Source of the DNA: Bacteroidota bacterium | GTDB lineage: Bacteria; Bacteroidota; Bacteroidia; Bacteroidales; JAAUTT01 | Direction: 5' to 3' | Assembly: GCA_020048915.1 (NCBI GenBank) | Contig: JAIFLU010000259.1 | Span: forward strand, 1 to 39,198 | DNA: 39,198 nucleotides | In this document: piece after piece, positions 24,292 to 31,478 of the stretch | How the letters are laid out: each line of letters opens with the position of its first letter | How positions within the stretch are numbered: position 1 is the stretch's first letter | Position numbers and translations under genes: made by a program | Notes under the pieces: model-generated | What the model was told of the DNA's origin: nothing | The model's database searches: none | The model's input: only the letters and a program-made list of their open reading frames with translations

Positions 24292-25446
24292 ATGTTTGAA
24301 TCATTATCACAACTCGCACTCCAGCATTACTGGTGGATCATTATATCTACACTTGCCGGACTCCTGGTTTTTCTATTGTTTGTTCAGGGTGGGCAAACGT
24401 TAATTTACACACTGGGGAAAACCGCTCAGGAACAAACCATCCTGGTTAACTCTCTGGGTCGCAAATGGGAATTTACGTTTACCGTTTTGGTGGTTTTTGG
24501 TGCAGGATTTTTTGCTTCGTTCCCGCTATTTTACTCTACCAGTTTTGGTGGCGCTTACTGGGTTTGGATGGCTATCTTATTCTGTTTTGTATTACAAGCC
24601 TTTTCATACGAATACCGCAGTAAACCAAACAATTTCCTGGGAAAACGTACGTTTGAAATTTTTCTGCTGATTAATGGATTTGGGGGAACTGTTCTCTTGG
24701 GAACCGCTGTAGCAACTTTATTCACCGGTGCTAACTTCTCCATATCGATGGATAACCTGGCAAATGAGCAAAATTTTATAATCTCGCAATGGACAAATGC
24801 TGCACATGGATTGGAAGCGGTTTTAGACCTTCGTAACCTGGCGCTTGGACTGGCTGTTTTCTTTCTTGCCCGGGTATTAGCCCTGCTCTATTTTGCCAAT
24901 AATGTTGATCAGGCTGCCATTAACGAACGAGTTAAAAAACAATTGTTAATTAATGCCATTCCGTTTGTGTTTTTTTTCCTGGCATTTGTAATCAGCATTT
25001 TCCTATCCAAAGGATATGCATATGATCCCAATACCAAAGTAGTATTTATGGAAAAATTCAAATACTTTAAAAACCTGATTGAGATGCCTGTTGCCGGATT
25101 ACTATTTCTGGTTGGTGTTTTAATGGTGTTGGGAGGAATTGCATTAAACCTATTGAAAGGATCGGATAAAGGAATTTGGTATTCCGGAATTGGTACGATT
25201 GTAACTGTGTTTACATTGTTTATTATTCTTGGCTTTAACAATACCGCTTTTTATCCTTCGCAATACGATCTGCAAAGCAGTATAACCATCGAGAACGGAT
25301 CTTCCAGCCATTATACATTAACTGCTATGAGCTATGTGAGTTTGTTTGTACCCGTGGTGGCAGTTTATATGTTTTTTGCCTGGAAAGCGATTAACAACAA
25401 AAAAATTGACGTTGCCGAAATCGAAAGCGAATCGCATGTTTATTAA
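24292..25446 (+). CDS. cydB: Cytochrome bd oxidase subunit II
   Basis: This 384-residue inner-membrane subunit has about eight to nine helices and pairs with CydA. Recognisable elements are the N-terminal QHYWWIIISTLAGLLVFLLFVQGGQTL with the G-G-Q turn, NSLGRKWEFTFTVLVVFGAGFFASFPLFYSTSFGGAYW (residues about 45-83, cited in part), and FSYEYRSKPNN. The family is CydB/CbdB. Its start follows an unusually good ribosome-binding site (aaggagg, 24277-24283, 9 bases before the ATG), which overlaps the cydA stop. The pair is therefore translated in close coupling. A 36-codon ORF follows 18 bases after its stop. Length and hydrophobic pattern fit full-length CydB. It carries no haem itself but is needed for assembly. 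Confidence 0.94.
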   Translation: MFESLSQLALQHYWWIIISTLAGLLVFLLFVQGGQTLIYTLGKTAQEQTILVNSLGRKWEFTFTVLVVFGAGFFASFPLFYSTSFGGAYWVWMAILFCFVLQAFSYEYRSKPNNFLGKRTFEIFLLINGFGGTVLLGTAVATLFTGANFSISMDNLANEQNFIISQWTNAAHGLEAVLDLRNLALGLAVFFLARVLALLYFANNVDQAAINERVKKQLLINAIPFVFFFLAFVISIFLSKGYAYDPNTKVVFMEKFKYFKNLIEMPVAGLLFLVGVLMVLGGIALNLLKGSDKGIWYSGIGTIVTVFTLFIILGFNNTAFYPSQYDLQSSITIENGSSSHYTLTAMSYVSLFVPVVAVYMFFAWKAINNKKIDVAEIESESHVY

Positions 25447-25464
25447 ACTCTAAAAATTTAACTT

Positions 25465-25575
25465 ATGTACCTGCACGAAATAATTTGGTTTTTAAGCTGG
25501 CCGGTTCTCATTGCTGTATCTTACTTTGCAATCCGTTGGGCCTTGAGATTGCTTGATAAAGTTCTATCTAAATAA
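25465..25575 (+). CDS. 36-residue single-helix protein, possible CydX-like subunit
   Basis: The ORF reads MYLHEIIWFLSWPVLIAVSY then FAIRWALRLLDKVLSK. It has one membrane helix (about 6-28) and a basic end. It lies 18 bases after cydB and 23 bases before a strong terminator, so it is the third gene of the operon. Small single-helix subunits (CydX, CydS, CydH) accompany cytochrome bd oxidases in other phyla and stabilise the haems. This one shares only size, topology and position with CydX, not its sequence. It may be an assembly or structural subunit. Translation has not been shown, but the ORF fills the operon's 3' end exactly. Confidence 0.6.
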   Translation: MYLHEIIWFLSWPVLIAVSYFAIRWALRLLDKVLSK

Positions 25576-25598
25576 TCTTTGAAATCTGTTGCTTATAA

Positions 25599-25636
25599 AA
25601 ATGCCGTTTCTTTTTAATCGAAACGGCATTTCTATT
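25599..25636 (+). terminator. Rho-independent terminator of the cyd operon
   Basis: The perfect 12-bp stem aaatgccgtttc (25599-25610) pairs with gaaacggcattt (25620-25631), with a 9-base loop and a T-rich tail. It lies 23 bases after the small ORF. Confidence 0.88.
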
Positions 25637-25719
25637 TTCTTTACTGGTAAGAGGAAAAGACACGTATTTTTGAATTTACATTATTGCCTTTGTAACCGTT
25701 TTGTAACACCTGAATTTTT

Positions 25720-26808
25720 TCAGGACTTAAATTCCGGATAATCGGTATATCCTTTTTCATCTGCCGTATAGAATAAATCCATTTTGAGGTCTTGCGATAA
25801 TGTAAAGTTGTTTTTAAATCGCTCAACTAAATCGGGATTATTAATAAATGGCCGCCCAATGGCAACAAGGTCAGCTAATCCGCTTTGAATATCCGTTTCA
25901 GCTCTTTCCTTGTCATACCCACCGGAAAGGATTAATGTATTTTTGAAATTATTCCTGATTTGTTTTTTTATCTCGATAGGTACTACAGGAGCTCCCATTG
26001 CTGAATGATCCACCAGATGAATATACGCTATACCAATCTTATTAAGCTGTTCTGAAAGGTAAGCATACGTGGCGTCAATTTCGGGATAATGAGGCATGTC
26101 ACTGGCAACTCCGTAAGGTGATAAACGGATAGCTGTTTTCCCTTTTCCAATTGCCTCTGCAACAGCCGCAGCAACTTCGAGAACAAACCGGCATCGATTT
26201 TCAATGCTTCCGCCATAATTATCATTCCGGATATTACTTATCGGTGATATGAATTGTTCGAGCAAATAGCCATTGGCCGAATGCAACTCTATCCCATCAA
26301 ATCCTGCTTCCATAGCATTCTTAGCTGCCGTAACAAATTCTTCTTTTGTTTGCTTCAAATCGTCTGAAGTCATTTCTTTAGGCACGGGGAAATCCTGCAA
26401 CTGTTTCGAATCGGTCCACATCTGCCCTGCCGGTTTTACCGCCGATGGTGCCAATATCTGCGAGCCTTCGGGCATATTTAGGATATGGCTTATCCTGCCG
26501 GTATGCATCAACTGAACAACAATTTTCCCATGTACGGAATGAACAGCCGAAGTTACCTTTTTCCAGCCTTCAACCTGTTGTTTACTAAAAATACCGGGTA
26601 TCCGGGCATAACCCAATCCATTGGGAGAAGGCGATGTCCCTTCCGTTATAATTAACCCGGCTCCCGATCGTTGTTTGTAATACTTGGCCATTAACTCGTT
26701 GGGCACGTTTCCAGTTGCCCGGCAACGTGTCATAGGCGCCATAACTATCCGGTTTGCCACATCAACAGAGCCTGCCTTAAAAGTAGAAAACACTTTATAT
26801 TCTTGCAT
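25720..26808 (-). CDS. Old yellow enzyme family alkene reductase (NemA-like)
   Basis: This 362-residue FMN-dependent NAD(P)H oxidoreductase has a TIM-barrel fold. It would reduce activated C=C bonds or nitro groups. The signs are the N-terminal NRIVMAPMTRCRA, which positions the FMN, and EGTSPSPNGLGYARIPGIFS. VQLMHTGRISH is in the expected place, and GFDGIELHSANGYLLEQFIS holds the H-x-x-N substrate-binding pair. NDNYGGSIENRCRFVLEV follows. SGGYD and VAIGRPFINNPDL near the C-terminus bind FMN phosphate. These match the NemA/OYE1 branch rather than the longer 2,4-dienoyl-CoA reductases. It is convergent with the cyd operon and monocistronic. The physiological substrate is unknown; stress or xenobiotic detoxification is the usual role. 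Confidence 0.9.
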   Translation of the reverse strand: MQEYKVFSTFKAGSVDVANRIVMAPMTRCRATGNVPNELMAKYYKQRSGAGLIITEGTSPSPNGLGYARIPGIFSKQQVEGWKKVTSAVHSVHGKIVVQLMHTGRISHILNMPEGSQILAPSAVKPAGQMWTDSKQLQDFPVPKEMTSDDLKQTKEEFVTAAKNAMEAGFDGIELHSANGYLLEQFISPISNIRNDNYGGSIENRCRFVLEVAAAVAEAIGKGKTAIRLSPYGVASDMPHYPEIDATYAYLSEQLNKIGIAYIHLVDHSAMGAPVVPIEIKKQIRNNFKNTLILSGGYDKERAETDIQSGLADLVAIGRPFINNPDLVERFKNNFTLSQDLKMDLFYTADEKGYTDYPEFKS

Positions 26809-26954
26809 ATGTTTATTATTTAATTTAAAATCAATAACAAAACAAGAAGGGAGGTGGAAAGTTCTTTGGCTTAACGATTGAATACCCGGTTAAAATTGGT
26901 TTGATGATACAAACAATTTCTAATCAGAATATTGGGATATTAGTTAAATCTTTA

Positions 26955-27079
26955 ATCAATGTCGTTTAGTTTAGGAATTGAATAATTAATACACTTCGAC
27001 TCCTCTCAGTGTGACATTAATACCAGTTCGTCAGGCTGAGCGAGTCGAAGCCTAAATGTTAACTAAACGACATTGATTC
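26955..27079. repeat. Nested palindromic repeat element, about 125 bases
   Basis: The outer arms aatcaatgtcgtttagtt (26955-26972) and its exact complement (27062-27079) enclose an inner inverted pair. The inner pair is cttcgactcctctcagtgtgac (26995-27016, cited as positions with core CTTCGACTC..CTCAG) and its near-complement at 27031-27051. The inner pair is the dispersed Bacteroidota repeat type, also seen as one arm at 4172-4191. The element lies in the 463-base gap (26809-27271) between the old yellow enzyme gene and the plug-domain gene. Otherwise that gap shows nothing recognisable. Confidence 0.7.
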
Positions 27080-27271
27080 TTTATTATGGAATACTTTTCA
27101 ATTAAGAATGAAAGAAACTGCGGAGTAAAAGCAATTTATTCCAGCACTTTTTAATAATATACAGGGCAGTCGGTAGAGTTTGTAATTCCACCAACCGCCC
27201 CGAGATTATATTACTACTTTAAGTTTATTACTTTATATTTTTTGTAATGAATACTTTGATACCCATATTAA

Positions 27272-29686
27272 TTACTTGCTCTCATTATAGTATAAAATTT
27301 CGCCACTATCCGACATTCCCTCTAAAACAATCTGAATATTTTCTACCGGCACCGATTTTTTAAACTTTACGAATGCTTTTCCTGCCTCATCGGTCTTAAG
27401 AATTGGCTTCCAGAACACGGTTCGGGGTACGTTGTTTTCGGTAGTAAGAAATGAAAATCGTTCATAAGGAGCAACATAAAATTCCTTTCGCTTTTGATAG
27501 CCTTGCATACCAAAATCGATTACCCCACGTTTCATAAAGCTTCCTCTTTTGGAATAGAATGCTATTACGCCATTAGCTCCTCTGCTGCCATAGATTGCAG
27601 CATCGGCCCCTTTCAGTATTTCGATAATGGCAATATCTAATGGGGTAAGACTGCCAACGGAACCAGCATCGATTGGAATACCATCCATCAAATATAAAGG
27701 ATCAGTAGAAGCATAGAAGGAATTGACTCCACGAATGGTAATCTTATTGCCGGTAACATTTACCCCCGGTACCCTACCCTGAAGGTATTGAAACATGTTG
27801 GAATACGATGAGGCTTCATCTCCAACAAAAATAACATCGTTTGGTGTTGAATGAATTTTAGGAATTGAAATATCCGGTTCGGGTTTCCCTTTATAATTCT
27901 TCTTAAAAATAATCCGTTCCTTGCGATTATTCTTTTTTATATCCGCCCTTGCATACGACTCCGATCGCATCATTGCCAAGGTTGGAGTCTTTACTCCAGG
28001 AATCACGGTATCGGTAAGGATAATCTGTACCCCTTTTCCTCCGGAAGGTTTAAACGCCTCAATTTTAACGGTAATGGTATCTTCATAATCCAAATCTGGG
28101 AAATTAAAGAATCCATGATTATCGGTGGTGGTTTCGTATTCATCATTATAGGAACTAAGGACAGTTAGGCGAACCTTACTGTTATCAATCGGCAACCTGA
28201 AAAAATCACGGGTTATTAATCCGCCAATCGTAAGACCTTCCGAGTAAGAATGCCTGAGGGGAGGCAAACGGTTTGCCAGTAAATCAATCCAGTTATATCG
28301 CCGCCATCCTTGTGTGAGTAGCAGCAAATCGAGATGACTCAATGCATCGGGATTTGTTCGGTCGAAATAATAACCGGGGTTGCTCACCTGGCCACTAATA
28401 TCCGATGTAAAAAACAGGCAATTTAAGATGTTTGCATCATAGACCTTTTGATTTTCTAATTTCTCGGTAACAGAAAGAGAAAAGTTGCCTTTTACCGGAT
28501 TTCCATCCTTATCAATAACCACAAATTCCATTTCAAGGCTGTCACTTGGAATATTTCCTGCCTTTCTGACTTTCGAAATTATTTTAAAAGGATTCGGATG
28601 GTCAATAAAAACCAACCGCTCACAAATTGGGTTTGAACGGCCATCAAACACCGTTAATTGAACTATTCCTGTTGGAAAAATATCTTTGGGAATTTCAATT
28701 TCGATGGGATTTCCTTTCCATTGGACTTTTGAAACATATTGCGCTAATCCGCGCGATTGGCCAACGATAATAAATTCGTTTGCCATGTCATCATTCGATA
28801 TTGGTTTATTACTGTAAATGGTCAGTTTAATTTTTTTTGAATCAAAAACATCGGCCTTAATACACGATCCGTCTGTTGCAATAGCTGGCAAGGTATATTT
28901 GGCAACTTTCCCATTATCGAATTTTACTTCTGCCACATACTTTTCGTTACTTTCAGGGGTAAGCCGGAACTTTCCCATCCCTTCGTGTACAGACGAAAAA
29001 ATGGCAACTTCAGCGCCTTTACTGTTTTTCACAATTCCCGAAACATTCAGGCTATAGCCTGCATTATTTTCGGCCTTAAAAGCAATAACCGAGGGAAGGC
29101 CTGCAACCAATTGCCCCCCTTCGGGGTAAAAGCCTACGGTTCTTCTCTCCGTCTCGTTTTTTAATTTTTTATTAAACTGTTTTATCGATTTTAACCGACG
29201 TGTGGTAATTACATTCTGATAATTCGGATTTTTAAACCGTATTGTTTTAGAGAAGAAATAACCCTCGTCAAAATTCCGCATCCAATTGGTATATGCCCGC
29301 ACCTGGTAGTTCCCCTCTGCCAGCGTATCCGAAAGCGAAAGATAACCTTCAGCAAACCCCTTTCTGTTCCGTAAAATTTCCGTATGCACCTGTTTGTTAG
29401 AATAATCAATCAGATCGACATATAATTCTTTCGAAACAGTATCGGGCATAAACGAAGAGGCATCAATAACATATCCTTTGAGCCAAATGTTTTCACCAGC
29501 GATATATACATCCTTATCTGTATGCAAATACACCTTTTGCTGCGTGTATTTTAGTCTGAATAGCTCCAGCTGGTGCAGAATTTTCTCTACCCTTATGTCG
29601 GGTGCAAACCGAAAGCCGGCCATAACAATAAAGCCAAGGATAACAACAGGGATTATTATCCTAATTTTACGGGTAAATGTATTCAT
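27272..29686 (-). CDS. Macroglobulin-like/TonB-plug domain protein without a barrel
   Basis: This 804-residue envelope protein has an N-terminal hydrophobic signal or anchor (about 8-25). An MG2-like macroglobulin domain (about 45-155) carries QQKVYLHTDKDVYIAGENIW and EGNYQVRAYTNWMRNF. Further beta domains reach to about 480, and a carboxypeptidase-regulatory-like domain lies at about 485-560 (TTDNHGFFNFPDLDYED). A TonB plug domain (about 640-740) follows, with FQYLQGRVPGVNVTGNKITI, LYLMDGIPID, IEILKGADAAIYGSRGANGV. After the plug only about 65 residues remain, so there is no beta-barrel. Proteins of this build are known in Bacteroidota but have no established role. It could regulate or gate a partner receptor, or scaffold at the outer membrane. 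No receptor gene is adjacent. Confidence 0.8.
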   Translation of the reverse strand: MNTFTRKIRIIIPVVILGFIVMAGFRFAPDIRVEKILHQLELFRLKYTQQKVYLHTDKDVYIAGENIWLKGYVIDASSFMPDTVSKELYVDLIDYSNKQVHTEILRNRKGFAEGYLSLSDTLAEGNYQVRAYTNWMRNFDEGYFFSKTIRFKNPNYQNVITTRRLKSIKQFNKKLKNETERRTVGFYPEGGQLVAGLPSVIAFKAENNAGYSLNVSGIVKNSKGAEVAIFSSVHEGMGKFRLTPESNEKYVAEVKFDNGKVAKYTLPAIATDGSCIKADVFDSKKIKLTIYSNKPISNDDMANEFIIVGQSRGLAQYVSKVQWKGNPIEIEIPKDIFPTGIVQLTVFDGRSNPICERLVFIDHPNPFKIISKVRKAGNIPSDSLEMEFVVIDKDGNPVKGNFSLSVTEKLENQKVYDANILNCLFFTSDISGQVSNPGYYFDRTNPDALSHLDLLLLTQGWRRYNWIDLLANRLPPLRHSYSEGLTIGGLITRDFFRLPIDNSKVRLTVLSSYNDEYETTTDNHGFFNFPDLDYEDTITVKIEAFKPSGGKGVQIILTDTVIPGVKTPTLAMMRSESYARADIKKNNRKERIIFKKNYKGKPEPDISIPKIHSTPNDVIFVGDEASSYSNMFQYLQGRVPGVNVTGNKITIRGVNSFYASTDPLYLMDGIPIDAGSVGSLTPLDIAIIEILKGADAAIYGSRGANGVIAFYSKRGSFMKRGVIDFGMQGYQKRKEFYVAPYERFSFLTTENNVPRTVFWKPILKTDEAGKAFVKFKKSVPVENIQIVLEGMSDSGEILYYNESK

Positions 29687-29842
29687 AACATCAGATTTTA
29701 ATTATCACCAATATATATCAAACAAACAGGTATCTAAAATGTTACGAGGTTAATTATTGAAAATAATTACTCCTGCAATTTTCTGTTTGGTTACTTATAG
29801 ATGCACGAGAAACTGCTTACCCTTAAAACTAACCTTAAATTT

Positions 29843-30187
29843 TTATAAATCTGATAATTCTTCCCAGTATTCGAGGGCTCGTCGGGTGTGCGGAATAACA
29901 ATAGTACCCCCAACAATATTAGCAACGGCAAATATTTCCATAATTTGTTCGGTGGAGATGTTCAACTCAAAACATTTTTCGAGATGATATTTCACACAAT
30001 CGTCGCACCGAAGTACCATAGAAGCAACCAATCCTAACATTTCTTTTGTCTGTGCCGGCAAAGCACCTTCGACATAGGTATTGGTGTCGAGGTTAAACAG
30101 GCGTTTTATAACCAGGTTATCCTTCGCCAAAATGCGTTCATTCATCCTGGACCGATACTCTCTGAATTCTTTTATCTTTTCGGACAT
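29843..30187 (-). CDS. Carboxymuconolactone decarboxylase / AhpD-like protein
   Basis: This 114-residue helical protein of the CMD family has the AhpD-type motif CDDCVKYHLEKCFE (residues about 64-77). Here the CxxC pair and the following His form a redox-active site, as in AhpD alkylhydroperoxidase-like proteins. The absence of more than one domain and the small size match the single-domain CMD group, which usually forms hexamers or trimers. ALPAQTKEMLGLVASMVLRC precedes the motif as in other members. Likely roles are thiol-based peroxide or alkyl hydroperoxide handling, or an accessory step in catabolism; the true substrate is unknown. It is oriented away from yebC and 156 bases upstream of the plug-domain gene, in the same direction. 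Confidence 0.87.
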   Translation of the reverse strand: MSEKIKEFREYRSRMNERILAKDNLVIKRLFNLDTNTYVEGALPAQTKEMLGLVASMVLRCDDCVKYHLEKCFELNISTEQIMEIFAVANIVGGTIVIPHTRRALEYWEELSDL

Positions 30188-30364
30188 TATAGCAAAATTT
30201 TATAGTTGTTTAAACTCTTTCGTTTTCCCTCACTCTTTAAAAAAGGGTAACAGGTGTAAAAATCCTTCTTAAAATTAAGAAATAGTAAAGATAAAAATAA
30301 AACGAATGCCATAGGAGGTGTTGGAGAAAGCGTCATCGTATTGAAAAGATATCCCAAAATCGAT

Positions 30365-30395
30365 TTTTATAATCCACAACCTTTTTATATTTTTG
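30365..30395 (+). promoter_or_regulatory. Promoter of yebC, which fixes its start
   Basis: TATTTTTG (30388-30395) is a perfect -7 box, with a weak -33 element (TTTT, 30365-30368) spaced by 19. The upstream in-frame start codon at 30393 lies inside this box and cannot be used on a transcript starting near 30402. This supports the ATG at 30438. Confidence 0.6.
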
Positions 30396-30437
30396 TTCCA
30401 AACTTCTAATTACAAAACCGTTAAATATCAATACTTT

Positions 30438-31181
30438 ATGTCAGGACATAATAAATGGTCTACCATTAAACGCAAAAAAGGAGCAATCGACGCAAAGCGT
30501 TCCAAAATTTTTTCCCGGATTATAAAAGAGATTCAAATTGCTGTGCGCGATGGAGGTCCTGACCCTGAAGGTAATGCCCGTTTGCGACTTGCACTTAACA
30601 ACGCCAGGGGATCGAACATGCCGAAAGATAATATTCAAAGAGCCCTTACAAAAGCTGATAAAGATTCAGCAGCGTTGCAGGAATATACCTTTGAAGGCTA
30701 TGCTCCTCTTGGAATAGCTGTTTTTATTGAATGTCTAAGCGATAATAATTTACGTACTGTCAGCAACATCCGTTCTATTTTCAGTAAACGGGGAGGCAGT
30801 CTCGGTACCAGCGGGTCCGTAGCGTATATGTTCGATCGAAAAGGCGTTATTACTATCCCCAAAGGAACAATAAATGCGGAAGAATTCGAACTTGAAATAA
30901 TCGATGCGGGGGTTGAAGACCTGGAAATTCAGGAAGACCACTTTATTATTACCACAGCCATGGAAGATTTCGCCAGTGTTCAAAAGAAACTGGAAGAAAT
31001 GGGAATTGAAGCAGAAAATGCCGAATTACAGCGAATTCCGCAGGAAACAAAGCAACTTACTACCGATCAGGCCATCCGTGTTTTGAAAGTAATTGAAGAG
31101 TTTGAAGATAACGACGATGTACAGAATGTTTTCCATAACCTGGAAGTTACGGATGAGGTGATGGAGGCTATGGAATCATAG
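30438..31181 (+). CDS. yebC: YebC/PmpR family protein
   Basis: This 247-residue cytoplasmic protein of the YebC/PmpR/TACO1 family starts with the invariant MSGHNKWSTIKRKKGAIDAKR. Further signatures are NARGSNMPKDNIQRALTKA (about 51-70), EGYAPLGIAVFIECLSDN and GGSLGTSGSVAYMFDRKG. Members were long described as transcriptional regulators. Recent work links bacterial YebC proteins to translation, helping ribosomes at difficult motifs such as polyproline, as TACO1 does in mitochondria. The start at 30438 rather than 30393 is chosen from the conserved N-terminus and the promoter position. It is a single-gene unit, with no ruvC or similar partner here. The acidic end (EFEDNDDVQNVFHNLEV) is usual. 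Confidence 0.95.
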   Translation: MSGHNKWSTIKRKKGAIDAKRSKIFSRIIKEIQIAVRDGGPDPEGNARLRLALNNARGSNMPKDNIQRALTKADKDSAALQEYTFEGYAPLGIAVFIECLSDNNLRTVSNIRSIFSKRGGSLGTSGSVAYMFDRKGVITIPKGTINAEEFELEIIDAGVEDLEIQEDHFIITTAMEDFASVQKKLEEMGIEAENAELQRIPQETKQLTTDQAIRVLKVIEEFEDNDDVQNVFHNLEVTDEVMEAMES

Positions 31182-31242
31182 TCCTAATAATCAAAAGGTT
31201 GATAATTTAAAATGATTTTAAACAGAAATTTCAAAAAAATTT

Positions 31243-31273
31243 TTTGTAAAGTTAAAACAACTTTCTATTTTTG
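31243..31273 (+). promoter_or_regulatory. Promoter of the gltBD operon
   Basis: TTTG (31243-31246) and TATTTTTG (31266-31273) with a 19-base spacer match the Bacteroidota consensus in every defined base. Transcription would start near 31281, giving a leader of about 200 bases before gltB. Confidence 0.75.
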
Positions 31274-31370
31274 AGCCGAATTTGAAATTTGATAGAAAAT
31301 ATGAAGCAGATCGTCCTTTTTGGTAAACATATTTGGAAAAATACAGCCAAACGCTTGACATGAGGATGGT

Positions 31371-31463
31371 ATGACTATATACATAAAGGTTTTTAAAAAA
31401 GCCATTCTCAAGCAAACGCAGAAAAAGAGAATGGCTTTTCGCATTATTAACAGTGGGAAATAA
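31371..31463 (+). other. Possible 30-codon leader ORF before gltB
   Basis: An ATG ORF reads MTIYIKVFKKAILKQTQKKR and ends 15 bases before the gltB ATG. It runs through the leader hairpin, so its translation would open the hairpin. A second short ORF (20 codons, ATG at 31301) lies further upstream. Neither is proven. Lys is frequent, but no Glu or Gln run of the classic attenuator kind is present. Confidence 0.25.
31397..31443 (+). terminator. Terminator-like hairpin in the gltB leader
   Basis: The perfect 13-bp stem aaaagccattctc (31397-31409) pairs with gagaatggctttt (31427-31439), with a 17-base loop. The T run is short (four Ts, then cg). It sits 35 bases before the gltB start, downstream of the promoter, so it could act as an attenuator rather than end an upstream gene. 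Confidence 0.55.
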
Positions 31464-31478
31464 AAAAGGTGATTGAAT

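Noticed and set aside
25700..25720. cctgaa/ttcagg hairpin as terminator of the old yellow enzyme gene
   Set aside because: On the minus strand it is not followed by Ts, and the stem is short.
31473..31478. TTG start for gltB two codons upstream
   Set aside because: The ATG at 31479 has better ribosome-binding spacing, and ATG is the rule in this window.
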